Of a stretch of DNA of 64,000 nt, positions 8,540 to 18,361 are shown piece by piece. Both the position numbers and the translations under genes were made by a program. The notes beneath the pieces are model-generated. The model saw nothing but the letters and a program-made list of their open reading frames with translations. It made no database searches and had not been told where the DNA came from. Every line of letters begins with the position of its first letter. Within the stretch, counting starts at the first letter, position 1. The stretch comes from Flavobacterium tegetincola DSM 22377 (GTDB taxonomy: Bacteria; Bacteroidota; Bacteroidia; Flavobacteriales; Flavobacteriaceae). The DNA lies in NCBI RefSeq assembly GCF_000425485.1, contig NZ_KE384383.1, forward strand, positions 124,117 through 188,116. Reading direction: 5' to 3'.

Positions 8540-9835
8540 ATGTCTAAGCTTTTATATGATTTAGGAATCAATGCACCACTTCAAAAAACTCTAAATGATT
8601 TAGAAATAACTTTTGCTACAGATATTCAGCAGCAAGTAATTCCAATAATTTTACATCAGAAAGAAGATATCGTGGCTCTTGCCAAAACAGGAACTGGGAA
8701 AACAGCAGCTTTTGGTTTGCCATTACTGCAATTGGTGGATACTAAAAAAGATTTTTTACAAACGTTAATTTTGGCGCCAACAAGAGAGTTGGCACAACAA
8801 ATTTATGCCAATTTAGTTGATTTTGCAAAACAGCTACCTGAAGTTTCAATCGTTTTAATTTCCGGTGGAGCACCAATAAAAACGCAGGTTGAAGCTTTAA
8901 TAAGTACTACTCACGTCATTGTGGCAACACCGGGCCGATTTTTAGATTTACTTGAAAAAAATGCACTTGACGTAAAATCTTTAGAAAATTTAGTTTTAGA
9001 TGAAGCGGATGAGATGTTTCAAGCTTTGAAAGAGGACTTGATGCCTATTTTAAAAGCTTTGCCTAAAGAGCGTCGGTCACTATTATTTAGCGCCACCATG
9101 CCAGGCGAATTAAAGGAAATCGTTCATAATTACATGTCCAAAAATGTAATTTCTATTCATTCAGATACCGCAATTGTTGGAAATACAACAATTGATCATC
9201 AATATATGGTGGTAGAACCGATAGAAAAATTAGATGTGCTTTTGCATTTTCTGAATTCGCAAGAAGGAGGAAGAGGAATCATTTTTTGCAAAACAAAAGC
9301 AGCTGTAAATAAATTGGCAAAAAATCTTGCGATGCGAAAAATTTCGTCAGGTGCCTTGCACGGTAGTTTAAGCCAAGGTATCCGCGATCGAATTATGGAG
9401 CAATTTCGAAATGGATTTATTGATATTCTTGTAGCTACGGATTTAGTAGCTAGAGGAATTGACGTAAAAGAATTGGCTTATGTGGTCAATTATCATTTGC
9501 CAGATACACATGAGGCTTATGTTCACCGAAGTGGTAGAACGGGAAGAGCTGGAGCAAAGGGACTTTCGATGACGATTATTCAGCAAGAGGAAGAAGCAGA
9601 AATAGCCGATTTTGAAAAAGCACTTGGCATACAATTTAAAACAGTATCTAAAGCAAATGCTGCCGATTTAGAATGGAACAATACGCTGGTCTGGGCAAAG
9701 AAGGTTTTCAAAACAAAACCCAATCGCGAAGTTCCGGAGGATGTTAAGCATCAAATAAAAACTATTTTTCACCACTTGACCAAAGAAGAATTAGTAGATA
9801 AAGTGTTGGCTAATTATTTGGCTGAAAATAAATAG
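8540..9835 (+). CDS. DEAD-box ATP-dependent RNA helicase
   Basis: 431 residues from the ATG at 8540. The motifs are in order: AKTGTGKT (motif I), PTRELA (Ia), TPGR (Ib), DEAD within LVLDEADEMF (II), SAT (III), and HRSGRTGRAG (VI). After the two RecA-like domains there is a short tail of about 70 residues without an RGG box. Such proteins unwind RNA duplexes in ribosome assembly or at low temperature. The gene stands alone with its own predicted promoter and converges on the esterase gene at a bidirectional terminator. Confidence 0.92.
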   Translation: MSKLLYDLGINAPLQKTLNDLEITFATDIQQQVIPIILHQKEDIVALAKTGTGKTAAFGLPLLQLVDTKKDFLQTLILAPTRELAQQIYANLVDFAKQLPEVSIVLISGGAPIKTQVEALISTTHVIVATPGRFLDLLEKNALDVKSLENLVLDEADEMFQALKEDLMPILKALPKERRSLLFSATMPGELKEIVHNYMSKNVISIHSDTAIVGNTTIDHQYMVVEPIEKLDVLLHFLNSQEGGRGIIFCKTKAAVNKLAKNLAMRKISSGALHGSLSQGIRDRIMEQFRNGFIDILVATDLVARGIDVKELAYVVNYHLPDTHEAYVHRSGRTGRAGAKGLSMTIIQQEEEAEIADFEKALGIQFKTVSKANAADLEWNNTLVWAKKVFKTKPNREVPEDVKHQIKTIFHHLTKEELVDKVLANYLAENK

Positions 9836-9866
9836 CAGCCAAAAGATTCTTCAAAAAATATTCTAG

Positions 9867-10019
9867 TTAACTGTAAAATTCTGCAACGTACTTTTTTGAA
9901 CGTAAAAAAGTATTTGCTAGAAACGACACGCTGTCGTAGAGTTGTGTCAAAGAATAAATAGTATTTAGATTGGGATGCTGATCAATTAAAAAAAGTACTA
10001 CTAATTCTCCGTTCAACAT
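9867..10019 (-). CDS. Possible small protein or gene remnant (50 aa)
   Basis: An open frame on the minus strand encodes 50 residues from an ATG at 10019 (MLNGELVVLFLIDQHPNL...). The frame stays open about eight codons further upstream to a TGA. The composition looks protein-like, with few rare residues and a hydrophobic core, but no family is recognised and no promoter or ribosome binding site decides the matter. It may equally be the end of a decayed gene. Confidence 0.25.
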   Translation of the reverse strand: MLNGELVVLFLIDQHPNLNTIYSLTQLYDSVSFLANTFLRSKKYVAEFYS

Positions 10020-10146
10020 TTGGTAAAATTCTTCGTAATTTCAATTCGTTTAAAGCACTTTGTTAGTTTCGAAAGAAAATAAATTATTAGTAAAGATAAT
10101 TAATTTTAATAACCAAATTGTTTACTTCTATATAATAGGGTACAAA

Positions 10147-10175
10147 AATAAAGAGGACTATTTGTCCTCTTTATT
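10147..10175. terminator. Bidirectional rho-independent terminator
   Basis: A perfect 12-bp stem (AATAAAGAGGAC / GTCCTCTTTATT) with a 5-base loop lies between the convergent helicase and esterase genes, with A/T runs on both sides. Confidence 0.8.
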
Positions 10176-10311
10176 ATTCTGATACAACTTTTATCCGGTC
10201 CAATATCAAGATGATTTTTCGAAAAAAACTATCAAAGTATACCGTTATGAATTCAATTCTTATTTTGTAAAAACATAACATTCTTATACACGTTATATGC
10301 TATTTGCATTA

Positions 10312-12624
10312 TTAGTTACTTTTTGAAGGTCCGAAAAGGGTAATGTGTAAATCCGAAGACATCTTTAAAATGGCCTGATTCTGAACTGTAATTGTACACG
10401 CTTCAAATTCTTCAGTGGTGGTGTAATCTGCTGTAAATATAGCTGAATTACTCTTTTTAGGAAGTGAATTACTCCACGTTGTGCCGTTCCAAGTGGTAAT
10501 TGCACAAATAGGACTACGCTTAGTAAGCGGATCAGCATCAAGTACTTTATTGGTTAAAATAGCATGGCCTGAGTCGTTTAAATGTACGCCATCGCCTGAG
10601 TTCAGATTACTTAGTATTTTTCCATCTGCTGCTGCAATTTCTGTCCAGAAATTAATTGAGCGTTCTGGATAAGCTGTCAAAATTGCATCTCGCACTTCAA
10701 TTTGACGTTGAATTAAAGTTGTATTGCTAAAATTCCTTGGTTGTGTAGTGGCTACCCAAAGTGGTACATTATTGATAAAAGCTTCATGATGTAGTACATT
10801 ATAATTGGCAATTTGGTCTGCAACACTGTATCCGTTATTGGTATCGTTAGAAGGCATGTTGACAATTATAGCTATAGGATTGTAGCTCAACGCTTTTGTT
10901 ATATTCTTGGTAGCATCGATAGTTACTGATACTCCTGATGGTATCGCAGTTCCAGTTGGTAGCACGTGATAGGTAGTGTATCCTCCTCTTCCAAGGTTCA
11001 CCACATTTAATCGGGTATCCTTGTTATATAGAGATTTTGCGTACAAGCTTACCCAGGACTTAGCCAATTCGGATGCTCCAATACCTTCGGCAGTCGAGGA
11101 ACCAATTACTACAATTGTGTTCACTGAAGAATCATTTGATATCTCAAAAACACCATCGCTTGAATCTTGAACCGAAGTTGAGGTGGCACGAACCAAACAG
11201 TTTGTAGAAATTGTATTGGGAATGATCCAATCGTATGTAGTGTTCGTACTAGGGACTGAATTACTAATTAGGTTCCAACTCTGTCCATTGTTTATTGAAT
11301 ATTCAAGTGTTATTGGATTGGCAAGGCTTGAAGCAGTCCAATTAATTGTAGTGGTTTTACCAACTTGCCAAAATTCATTACCATTTGGATTATTTATGGC
11401 AATTGATGGAGTTGCAGCATAATCAATAAGCATGGCGCCTAAGTAGAAAAACCCATTAACATTTGTATTGTTTGGTCCTTTACTCACCGTTATGGTTAAG
11501 GTTCCGTCCGCTTTGGGTTTAATTGATTTTGAAACGCTATTGTTAATGTTATTTGCTATATTTAAATATACAGTTTCCGTTGTCAAACCTTCAATTGTAT
11601 ATTTGGTCTGTCTGTTATCAATGTTTACATAATCCATTCTTGATGCATAAAAGGTCAAACTTAAATCAACATTTGGATTAAAATTGCTGTATTTTATAGC
11701 ACCCGACGGTTCTACTTTACCTTCAAATTCAACAGTATTCCCAAAAAAGCTGTCGGAGGTTGCGGTAGTTGGCAATCCCAAACTTTGACCTGCAGCGGTA
11801 GTACCATTATCATTATAGAAATTGAAACTATCAGTAACGGCTAGGTTAATATTGGTTACTGTACCGCCTTTGCTAACCAAATTATTTAAGAAACCCGCTG
11901 TTGAGGAAACGGTTAAGTTGTTCCAATTGCCAGCGGTCTGACTTGTATTCGCTCCGAAGTCGATTTGAAGTGCGTTATTGGTATAGGTAGGCGTTGCAGT
12001 ATCGTATTGTAATTTTATTAACCCAATATAGAAATATCTTGGACTATTATTATTATTATTATTATTTGCAGGACCCTTATCTACTTTTAGCTCTGCTGTA
12101 CCGTCTGATTTTGGTTGAAACACAATGGTGACAGTTGTACTTGTATTGCCTGTGGGATTCAAATTGACCGTTTGGCTAGAAGCTCCAATGACTGTGTAGG
12201 AAGCTTCACGATTATCAATTACACCCATTTTTGAAGCAAAAAAGGTTATGGTGTAGGTTTTTCCTACCACTAAATTGGTAAACAAGAAGGCGCCTCCATC
12301 TGTTCCAGAGCCGTAAAAACTATCTCGAGTAGCCGAAGATGGGAAATTTAAACCTGCATCAGGCGCGGTTGTACCATCTGCATTACTTCCTGGAAACGCA
12401 TCGGTGATCCTCATTCCTATTCCTGTGCTAATGCTGTTGCTATTGGTCAGATTTATAGTTGTGGTTAGATCCGAGTTGCTTAAGGTGCTGTTCCAAGGAG
12501 CCGGTGTGAGGCTATTCCCAAAATCAATGTACACGGTTTCGGTTTGTGCAGTAACGATTGTCGAGAAAAGACCTAACAAGAAAATAAGAACTAAATTCAA
12601 TTTTGAAAGTAAGTTTGAAATCAT
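10312..12624 (-). CDS. Secreted multidomain SGNH/GDSL esterase, C-terminus apparently cut short
   Basis: 770 residues with a signal peptide (cleavage after VTAQ, about residue 27). Two related beta-sandwich domains that look carbohydrate-binding (about 28-205 and 212-400) are followed by an Ig-like domain (about 402-495) and an SGNH hydrolase domain (about 500-705). The hydrolase blocks are seen as VIGSSTAEG (serine), NLGRGGY, MPSNDTN and DGVHLNDSGH (catalytic Asp and His). The last 65 residues start a beta-rich module that in many Bacteroidota proteins precedes a T9SS sorting domain, but here the chain stops inside it. Seven asparagines in a row near residue 190 come from an ATT microsatellite. 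Likely role: extracellular deacylation of polysaccharide. Confidence 0.75.
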   Translation of the reverse strand: MISNLLSKLNLVLIFLLGLFSTIVTAQTETVYIDFGNSLTPAPWNSTLSNSDLTTTINLTNSNSISTGIGMRITDAFPGSNADGTTAPDAGLNFPSSATRDSFYGSGTDGGAFLFTNLVVGKTYTITFFASKMGVIDNREASYTVIGASSQTVNLNPTGNTSTTVTIVFQPKSDGTAELKVDKGPANNNNNNNSPRYFYIGLIKLQYDTATPTYTNNALQIDFGANTSQTAGNWNNLTVSSTAGFLNNLVSKGGTVTNINLAVTDSFNFYNDNGTTAAGQSLGLPTTATSDSFFGNTVEFEGKVEPSGAIKYSNFNPNVDLSLTFYASRMDYVNIDNRQTKYTIEGLTTETVYLNIANNINNSVSKSIKPKADGTLTITVSKGPNNTNVNGFFYLGAMLIDYAATPSIAINNPNGNEFWQVGKTTTINWTASSLANPITLEYSINNGQSWNLISNSVPSTNTTYDWIIPNTISTNCLVRATSTSVQDSSDGVFEISNDSSVNTIVVIGSSTAEGIGASELAKSWVSLYAKSLYNKDTRLNVVNLGRGGYTTYHVLPTGTAIPSGVSVTIDATKNITKALSYNPIAIIVNMPSNDTNNGYSVADQIANYNVLHHEAFINNVPLWVATTQPRNFSNTTLIQRQIEVRDAILTAYPERSINFWTEIAAADGKILSNLNSGDGVHLNDSGHAILTNKVLDADPLTKRSPICAITTWNGTTWSNSLPKKSNSAIFTADYTTTEEFEACTITVQNQAILKMSSDLHITLFGPSKSN
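12045..12066. repeat. ATT trinucleotide microsatellite inside the esterase gene
   Basis: About seven ATT units encode a run of seven asparagines in the first beta-sandwich domain. Gain or loss of units would keep the frame. Confidence 0.8.
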
Positions 12625-13214
12625 AGGTTACGATTTTATAAAATAGTATCTGGGGAATTATTGCAAAAATACTAAATTATGTTCAAACATAAAAAGTTGA
12701 TATTTAAAAGTATAGTTTGGATTTAATTACAAGTTTTTATTTGCAGGTATTATTTGTAAAGTAATTTTCAGAATCAATAGGTTTTAATACAAGAAATAAA
12801 AAGTTCACCAAGCATGTTAATTCATTAAAAACAGATATTTAGAATCAGTTTGACAGTTAAATTCAGAAAAAAAATTCTTTTGAAAGAATAACTTCAGCAG
12901 TATTTGTTTGTGGAAAACGGATGATAAATAAATGCTTTAACACAAATTGATTTAATCAAAAATGCCAGTTGCTATTTTCATTGTGAAATGAAACCATAGA
13001 TTTTGAACTTTATTAACCCGTAAAAACTGCGATAATAAATCGCTAAGAATATAAAACTATATTTGAAAGACTCATTCTTAAATTTCTTAGACATTATTAT
13101 AATCGATCGCTTTAGAATAGCATTCTCTTTGATTTTAAATCCTTTATAATTTATCTCGAGCTTATAGCTTTAATTACATCTCCTTTATTACTTCTTTCGG
13201 AGGTATTTTAAACT
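12625..13214. other. 590-bp non-coding stretch
   Basis: AT-rich, with stops in all frames. A TATTTTTG -7 element for the esterase gene may lie at 12664-12671 on the minus strand, but no matching -33 element is found. Nothing else is recognised. Confidence 0.4.
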
Positions 13215-14213
13215 TTAAAAATCCATCTTAATTATTGTTCGTCCTTTTAATTTGCCATTGAGCATTAGCTCCATTTTTTCGCTTAGTTCGTCCAAATGTA
13301 TTTCTGTAGCGGCATTCGTCAGTTGGTCGGTTTTCCATTCGTTTGCAAGTTTCTCCCATGCTTTTTCTCTGTAGATCATCGGGTAGTTTTGCGAATCAAT
13401 ACCAATGAGGCTAACTCCTCTTAATATAAACGGAAACACGGTCAAATCTAGTTTAGGCGACGAAACATTACCGCAGGAAGTAATCACACCCATAGGCAGT
13501 GTTGATTTTATAATATTTTCAAGAATCACACCACCCACGGTGTCTATACCTCCCGCATAAAGTGGTTTTAACAAGGGTTTGTGCACGATATTTTCAAACT
13601 CGTCTCTTAATATAACTTCATCTGCACCTAAATTTTTCAAGAAGGTTACTTCGGTTTCTTTACCGGTAATGGCTGTTATTTTATAGCCCAGCTTGCGCAA
13701 AATCCCGATAGTTAATGAACCAACACCTCCCGTAGCACCTGAAACCACAATGGAACCGTCTTCTGGCTTTACAGTTTCAGTCAATCGCAAGACAGACATT
13801 CCAGCGGTTAATCCTGCTGTTCCAATAGTCATCGCTTCTCTCATCGAAAGATTTTTAGGTAATGCAACAGCCCAGTCTGCAGGAACTTTAACGAATGCTG
13901 CAAAACCACCGTCAGTATTCATTCCTAAATCATAGCTGGTAACGATCACTTCATCGGATACTTTGAATTTAGAGGATTTAGAAGTAACAACAGTTCCCAC
14001 AGCATCAATACCAGGCGTATGCGGATAATTTCTGGTAACCCCTTTATTTCCCGAAGCAGACAAAGCATCCTTATAATTCAGGGAACTGTAAGCTACTTTA
14101 ATTAATAATTCCCCTTCGGATACTTCAGAAAAAGGCATGTCTTGGATGGAAGAAGTATAATTGTCGTCGTGCTCTTCTACTCGAAAAGCTTTGAAGGTTG
14201 ATGCTGTATTCAT
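13215..14213 (-). CDS. yhdH: NADPH:quinone / acryloyl-CoA-type oxidoreductase, YhdH/YhfP family
   Basis: 332-residue medium-chain dehydrogenase/reductase without the structural zinc cysteines. Features are the GroES-like N-terminal half (SSLNYKDALSASG, PHTPGIDAVGTV) and the Rossmann motif VSGATGGVGSLTIGIL near 155. The pattern matches the YhdH/YhfP subfamily, whose members reduce quinones or acryloyl-CoA with NADPH. It is transcribed away from an HxlR-type regulator 142 bp upstream, the usual arrangement for a redox- or electrophile-responsive pair. The physiological substrate is not deducible. Confidence 0.88.
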   Translation of the reverse strand: MNTASTFKAFRVEEHDDNYTSSIQDMPFSEVSEGELLIKVAYSSLNYKDALSASGNKGVTRNYPHTPGIDAVGTVVTSKSSKFKVSDEVIVTSYDLGMNTDGGFAAFVKVPADWAVALPKNLSMREAMTIGTAGLTAGMSVLRLTETVKPEDGSIVVSGATGGVGSLTIGILRKLGYKITAITGKETEVTFLKNLGADEVILRDEFENIVHKPLLKPLYAGGIDTVGGVILENIIKSTLPMGVITSCGNVSSPKLDLTVFPFILRGVSLIGIDSQNYPMIYREKAWEKLANEWKTDQLTNAATEIHLDELSEKMELMLNGKLKGRTIIKMDF

Positions 14214-14312
14214 AGTGGATGTTTTAATAGTTTTACTTAATTTTACATCAAATTTCGGTAAAAATTTGCTGATTTACAAGGGCTTACTATTTGTGCTTCT
14301 ACGAACATTTAG

Positions 14313-14344
14313 TACCGCTTTGAATGTTTATACCGCTTTAAAGC
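14313..14344 (+). promoter_or_regulatory. Candidate HxlR operator (direct repeat)
   Basis: TACCGCTTT occurs at 14313-14321 and again at 14331-14339, an 18-bp phase of about two helix turns. The second copy runs into the palindrome GCTTTAAAGC. The pair lies directly before the regulator ATG at 14356 and about 100 bp from the divergent yhdH start. Inferred to be the binding site of the regulator. Confidence 0.4.
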
Positions 14345-14355
14345 AGAAAAGAAAT

Positions 14356-14673
14356 ATGAAAAAAAGTTATTGTCCAATAGATACCTTCATCAATACCATT
14401 AAAGGAAAAAGAAAAGGAACCATTATACTGCATCTGTTTCAAGGAGATAAAAGATACAGCGAATTGGTAAAACTGATGCCAGACATCAGCGAACGGATGA
14501 TGACCAAGCAACTCAAAGAACTGGAAACGGACGGGCTCATTACTAGAACAGTGTTTCCCGAAGTTCCGCCACGAGTAGAGTACAGCTTGACAAAACTAGG
14601 TCATCAAATTCATCCCGTTTTGAAAGGAATGTATAAAGGAGGATTACTATTTGAAGAAAGTATTGCGGTATAA
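14356..14673 (+). CDS. HxlR-family winged-helix transcriptional regulator
   Basis: 105 residues from the ATG at 14356; the frame is open further upstream but the family starts here (MKKSYCPIDTFINTIKGKRKG). The winged helix shows KRYSELVKLMPDISERMMTKQLKELETDGLI, read as helix-turn-helix plus wing. The single cysteine at position 6 is where many HxlR regulators sense thiol-reactive compounds. It is divergent from yhdH, which it probably controls. Confidence 0.88.
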   Translation: MKKSYCPIDTFINTIKGKRKGTIILHLFQGDKRYSELVKLMPDISERMMTKQLKELETDGLITRTVFPEVPPRVEYSLTKLGHQIHPVLKGMYKGGLLFEESIAV

Positions 14674-14727
14674 GTAGATTGCACTGCCTTTTTTAGATAA
14701 AAACGCAGTACAAATTACTGCTTTCAA

Positions 14728-15513
14728 TTATGTGGTAAGTGCTGCCTTTTTCACTTGAATCAAGTCAGTGATGGCGTTCCATAAATCAATTCTTTTTTCC
14801 AAGGATTGCTTGGCAACGTTAAGTGTTTCGTTCCATTTTAGCTCGTTGTCTTTACACAATTCTGCAATCATCTTGAGCGAAAGAGGACCGTGCTCGTCTC
14901 CGTCCAAATCAATATGACGCTGCAGATAATAATTGAGCTTGTTGTACAATTTATTATCGGCATCCGACTTGTTCAGAATTTGAATAAACATGTCAGGAAT
15001 GACATCCTCTCGACCAAAGGTAAATGCAGAAGCTACAAGGTGGGGTTTATTGGTTTCAATTATTGAAAACGAAAACTGTACAAATGCAGTAACTCGTGGG
15101 TCAATATTTATTTGGCTTAACGAGAAATCAACACTCTTGCCGGCTTCAATACCATTGACAAATTTAGTTATTTCAGCAGTACTTGCATCCAGTTGGTGCA
15201 TGGCATCCAGGTACATTTCAAAATGACTCTTAGGTTCGCCTAACTCGTTGATGTCGCTTTCCTCTCCATGAACAATTTCATTGATAAACCGTGCTAACGT
15301 AGCATTTTTAGGAGGTGTCCAAGGTGTTTGAACCGTTGTAAGACTAATTTGCAAACTCTTAAGAAGCGACATGAAATCCCACACGGCAAATACGTGATTT
15401 TCCATGAAAATCTTTATGTCCTCAATATTCTTGAGGGAGTTGTATAACTCATGGTTTTTCAATTGATTTCGTAAGTCAGAAATCTCGTGTTCAATGTATG
15501 CAATTGTATTCAT
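14728..15513 (-). CDS. DUF3050 family protein
   Basis: 261 residues from the ATG at 15513, which has a purine-rich AAAAAGGAA just upstream; an in-frame start 27 codons earlier is unlikely. The sequence fits DUF3050: all alpha-helical, with [16 protein letters not shown], then TPWTPP, and late [13 protein letters not shown]. These resemble heme-oxygenase-like or iron-binding helical folds, and several His/Asp/Glu positions could bind metal. No biochemical role is established that I know of. Confidence 0.75.
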   Translation of the reverse strand: MNTIAYIEHEISDLRNQLKNHELYNSLKNIEDIKIFMENHVFAVWDFMSLLKSLQISLTTVQTPWTPPKNATLARFINEIVHGEESDINELGEPKSHFEMYLDAMHQLDASTAEITKFVNGIEAGKSVDFSLSQINIDPRVTAFVQFSFSIIETNKPHLVASAFTFGREDVIPDMFIQILNKSDADNKLYNKLNYYLQRHIDLDGDEHGPLSLKMIAELCKDNELKWNETLNVAKQSLEKRIDLWNAITDLIQVKKAALTT

Positions 15514-15761
15514 TTCCTTTTTTTTTGCAAATAACGGAATTTCTGCTAAGATGTATTTAGAACATTTGCTAAAATTAAAATTAAAGTAACTCAAATTATT
15601 CTAGAAGACTACTTTCATCTGTACTGTAATTGGTCCTATTAATATGCAATTCAAAAGGCTTATTCAATCCGGTTGATCCGTTTTTAAATATTAAATGTCA
15701 CTCAATAATAATGCTTGATATTTGGTGTGTTTCGTTCAGCATTAGCTGTTGTGACTGTTCT

Positions 15762-15953
15762 TTATTTACTGTGAAATTCTAAAAGCAATCGGTATTTGTT
15801 AAAACTTAAAGTTACTTTATGAGCTTCATGTTTACGTTCAAAATACTTTGCTAACCCTGTATTTTTAGAATCATTTAATGATATTCTGTCTATTAATTTT
15901 AGAGCATCGTTGAGATTGTATTGAGCTTTGTTTTAGTATCAAATAAAGAATCT
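15762..15953 (-). pseudogene. Remnant of a decayed gene
   Basis: On the minus strand about 55 codons without a start read as a credible protein end (…NDALKLIDRISLNDSK…, then KYFERKHEAHKVTLSF…, ending at a TAA at 15762). The upstream part (DSLFDTKTK) is in another frame, as after a one-base change. The family is not recognised. The rest of 15514-16032 shows nothing. Confidence 0.4.
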
Positions 15954-16032
15954 AAATTGTTAATTAAATTATAAATAGGGCATTTACTTATTTTAAGCGT
16001 TATAAATTGTGGAAAATAAAAAATGTATTATT

Positions 16033-16839
16033 ATGAAAAAAATTACTTTACTACTCAGTCTTTTTACATGTGCAGTTAATGCGCAAACTTTTCCCGCACC
16101 CTATTGCGATATTACAGATCCAATGGTGACAGTGGAGGAGATCACAACGGTTAATTTTAATAATGTAACCATTACCAATACCAATTTCTCTGATAATCTT
16201 GTGGATTATACTGCAAATCAAATACCTGTAGCTCCAGGACAGAGCTACACACTTGAGGTTTTTGGAAACACATACGGCAATTTTGATACCGAGATAGTTG
16301 CCTTTATTGACTGGAATAATAACGGTGTCTTGGATGATGCTGGAGAGGTTTATGAGCTGGGAAAACTTACTAATGCAACTGGTTCGAATGGTGTTTCAGT
16401 AACTATGTCTGTTCAAGTTCCCGCTACAGCCGCTGCTGGAATGACTCGCGTTAGAATTACAAAAGTATTTACAGATATTGGATCAGAAGCAATAGTTGAT
16501 CCTTGTGCTATTTCTTTTGACATAGCAGGATTTGGAACATTCGCAAGCTATGGCCAAGCATTAGATTTCAATTTAAATGTTAGTACTTTAAGTAGCGCTA
16601 CATTTGACAGCGAAGCATTATCTATTTATCCTGTTCCTGCAAAAAACAAGGTAACAATCGCCTACAAGTCAGCGATTGGTAACATGCAAGTGTATAACCA
16701 ATTGGGACAAGAAGTGTACAGTAGCCGAAACTTAGGTTCTCAGGCAAGCTTGGACGTATCTGGTTTTGCAAATGGTGTTTATTTTATAAAACTTTATAAC
16801 GAGAAAGAAGCACAAACTTTTAGGATAGTGAAGAATTAA
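16033..16839 (+). CDS. Secreted GEVED-domain protein with T9SS sorting domain
   Basis: 268 residues from the ATG at 16033 (MKKITLLLSLF…VNAQ signal peptide). The middle part (VAPGQSYTLEVFGNT … FIDWNNNGVLDDAGEVYELG) is the GEVED beta-sandwich, named for a motif visible here as DAGEVYE. The last 75 residues are a type A sorting domain (YPVPAKNKVTI … GVYFIKLYNEKEAQTFRIVKN). The protein should be exported by Sec, moved by the T9SS and anchored on or released from the surface. No enzyme domain is present. It has its own strong terminator. Confidence 0.85.
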   Translation: MKKITLLLSLFTCAVNAQTFPAPYCDITDPMVTVEEITTVNFNNVTITNTNFSDNLVDYTANQIPVAPGQSYTLEVFGNTYGNFDTEIVAFIDWNNNGVLDDAGEVYELGKLTNATGSNGVSVTMSVQVPATAAAGMTRVRITKVFTDIGSEAIVDPCAISFDIAGFGTFASYGQALDFNLNVSTLSSATFDSEALSIYPVPAKNKVTIAYKSAIGNMQVYNQLGQEVYSSRNLGSQASLDVSGFANGVYFIKLYNEKEAQTFRIVKN

Positions 16840-16860
16840 ATACAACTTCTAAATTATAAG

Positions 16861-16900
16861 AAAACCTCCATAAAAGTGAATTACTTTTTTGGAGGTTTTT
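16861..16900 (+). terminator. Rho-independent terminator
   Basis: AAAACCTCC (16861-16869) pairs with GGAGGTTTT, followed by a T run, 22 bp after the GEVED gene. An inner AAAGT/ACTTT pair extends the stem. Confidence 0.8.
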
Positions 16901-17038
16901 TGTTATACGCTGGTTTGTCAATCTGTTGGGAAAGTCTTCTAACTTAATAGACTAGTTTTATTATTGGTGAATAATAGCATCTCTTTATAAGTAATGTACA
17001 ACAGTGATTAGGTACTCTTTTGATTTTATAATCGTGTT

Positions 17039-18361
17039 TTATTTTACGGGTGTAATAAGGTACAATTGTGTAGCATTGGTAGTAAAAAGTTTAAAATTAA
17101 ATTTCTCACTAGTATAATAAAAGTAAGGGTAATAGTCTTGTTCCAGTTCGAATTTTAATTTCGCAATTTCGGTACCATTGGCATTATAATATTTGGAAGA
17201 GGACCCATTTTTTCCAAACCAAAAGGATTTTTTAAATTTAAGCGTATCTGAATCAACAGCGAGCTGACACAGTAAGTCTCCCTGCCAAGAAGGTTCCTCG
17301 CTACTTGGTGAATTTCCACCAATACTGTGCGTTATGTTATCTAATTTTATTCTGTGGAAATAGATTGGAGTAAAAGAACCCCAATCCGGTACATCGCCAT
17401 AATTTTCTGGAGCATATTTACCAAATACATTCGCCAAGTAGGTTGTTTCGCCTAAGTCATCATTTCTTTCATTCCGATTTGGCAAATACGTATCAATAAA
17501 TAATTTATACCATTTTCCTTTGGTAAAGTAAATGATTTCTTGTGAGGATTTCATCCCTTGTGATGCATAATTGTGACCTTCTATTTTATAATAGTCTGCA
17601 GTATTGTAAGCATCGCCAAAAGCTGCAATTTGTTGCTCTTTGGTCCATTTATAGTCTTTATTGAGAAGTATAATTGGCTTCTTAAGGGTGTCGCCGTCGG
17701 TTACCCAAGTTCTAAAATACTCCTTATCAGTATTTACAATGTAGTCATCAAAGAGAATCTCAGTAAAGTTCTCACGTGTTCTTTTAAAGGTATATTGGTC
17801 TATAATTGCTCCATCTTTGTTTAATTTGTAGGTTGTAAAGTCCTGATACATTTGAGTTCCTCCGCCGTATCGGTCTTCTTCCACCTCTTTAAAATCTCTG
17901 TCTTTGGGAATTATACTTGTAATAACAATCAAATTACCTTGAGAGGAAACAAAATGTTTTATGGGTTCATAACTGCTGAACGACAATTGCATTTTATGTT
18001 TGCCAAAGTAAATCGGTTCATCGGTATTTACAGAGACATAGTTTTCATATTCTTTGGGTAATTGGGTACTGTTAAAAGTATTTGCAACATACAAATCCAA
18101 GTCACTATTGACAATAATTGTAAAGGTGATGAACAATGCAATTCCGCCGAAAAGCCAACGTAATTTCTGAATTGATTTAAAGAAGATGAACACGAAATAA
18201 AAGATAAAACTCCCAATGAATACACCAATGCCGCCAATCAAAATAGCTATTTCGGCATACAATCCGGTAATTATTATAGGTGCAACTATTCCGTAAATAA
18301 CGGTTAGTACAACTGAAAGCAGTAAACCGTTGAGCCAATTTTTGGATTTTTTCTCGCTCAT
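17039..18361 (-). CDS. Conserved membrane protein of unknown function
   Basis: 440 residues. Three hydrophobic helices lie near the N-terminus (about 10-30, 36-62, 68-88). The rest, about 350 residues rich in Tyr, Asp and Lys, has no recognised family and should be outside the cytoplasmic membrane. Repeated short strands (YFGKHKMQLSFSSYEP, YQDFTTYKLNKDGAI) suggest a beta-propeller or beta-sandwich ectodomain. The start overlaps the stop of a truncated upstream frame (ATGA), a trace of an older operon. Confidence 0.6.
   Translation of the reverse strand: MSEKKSKNWLNGLLLSVVLTVIYGIVAPIIITGLYAEIAILIGGIGVFIGSFIFYFVFIFFKSIQKLRWLFGGIALFITFTIIVNSDLDLYVANTFNSTQLPKEYENYVSVNTDEPIYFGKHKMQLSFSSYEPIKHFVSSQGNLIVITSIIPKDRDFKEVEEDRYGGGTQMYQDFTTYKLNKDGAIIDQYTFKRTRENFTEILFDDYIVNTDKEYFRTWVTDGDTLKKPIILLNKDYKWTKEQQIAAFGDAYNTADYYKIEGHNYASQGMKSSQEIIYFTKGKWYKLFIDTYLPNRNERNDDLGETTYLANVFGKYAPENYGDVPDWGSFTPIYFHRIKLDNITHSIGGNSPSSEEPSWQGDLLCQLAVDSDTLKFKKSFWFGKNGSSSKYYNANGTEIAKLKFELEQDYYPYFYYTSEKFNFKLFTTNATQLYLITPVK

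Noticed and set aside
14161-14355. N-terminal extension of the HxlR regulator
   Set aside because: It overlaps the divergent yhdH start and has no family similarity; the regulator begins at 14356.
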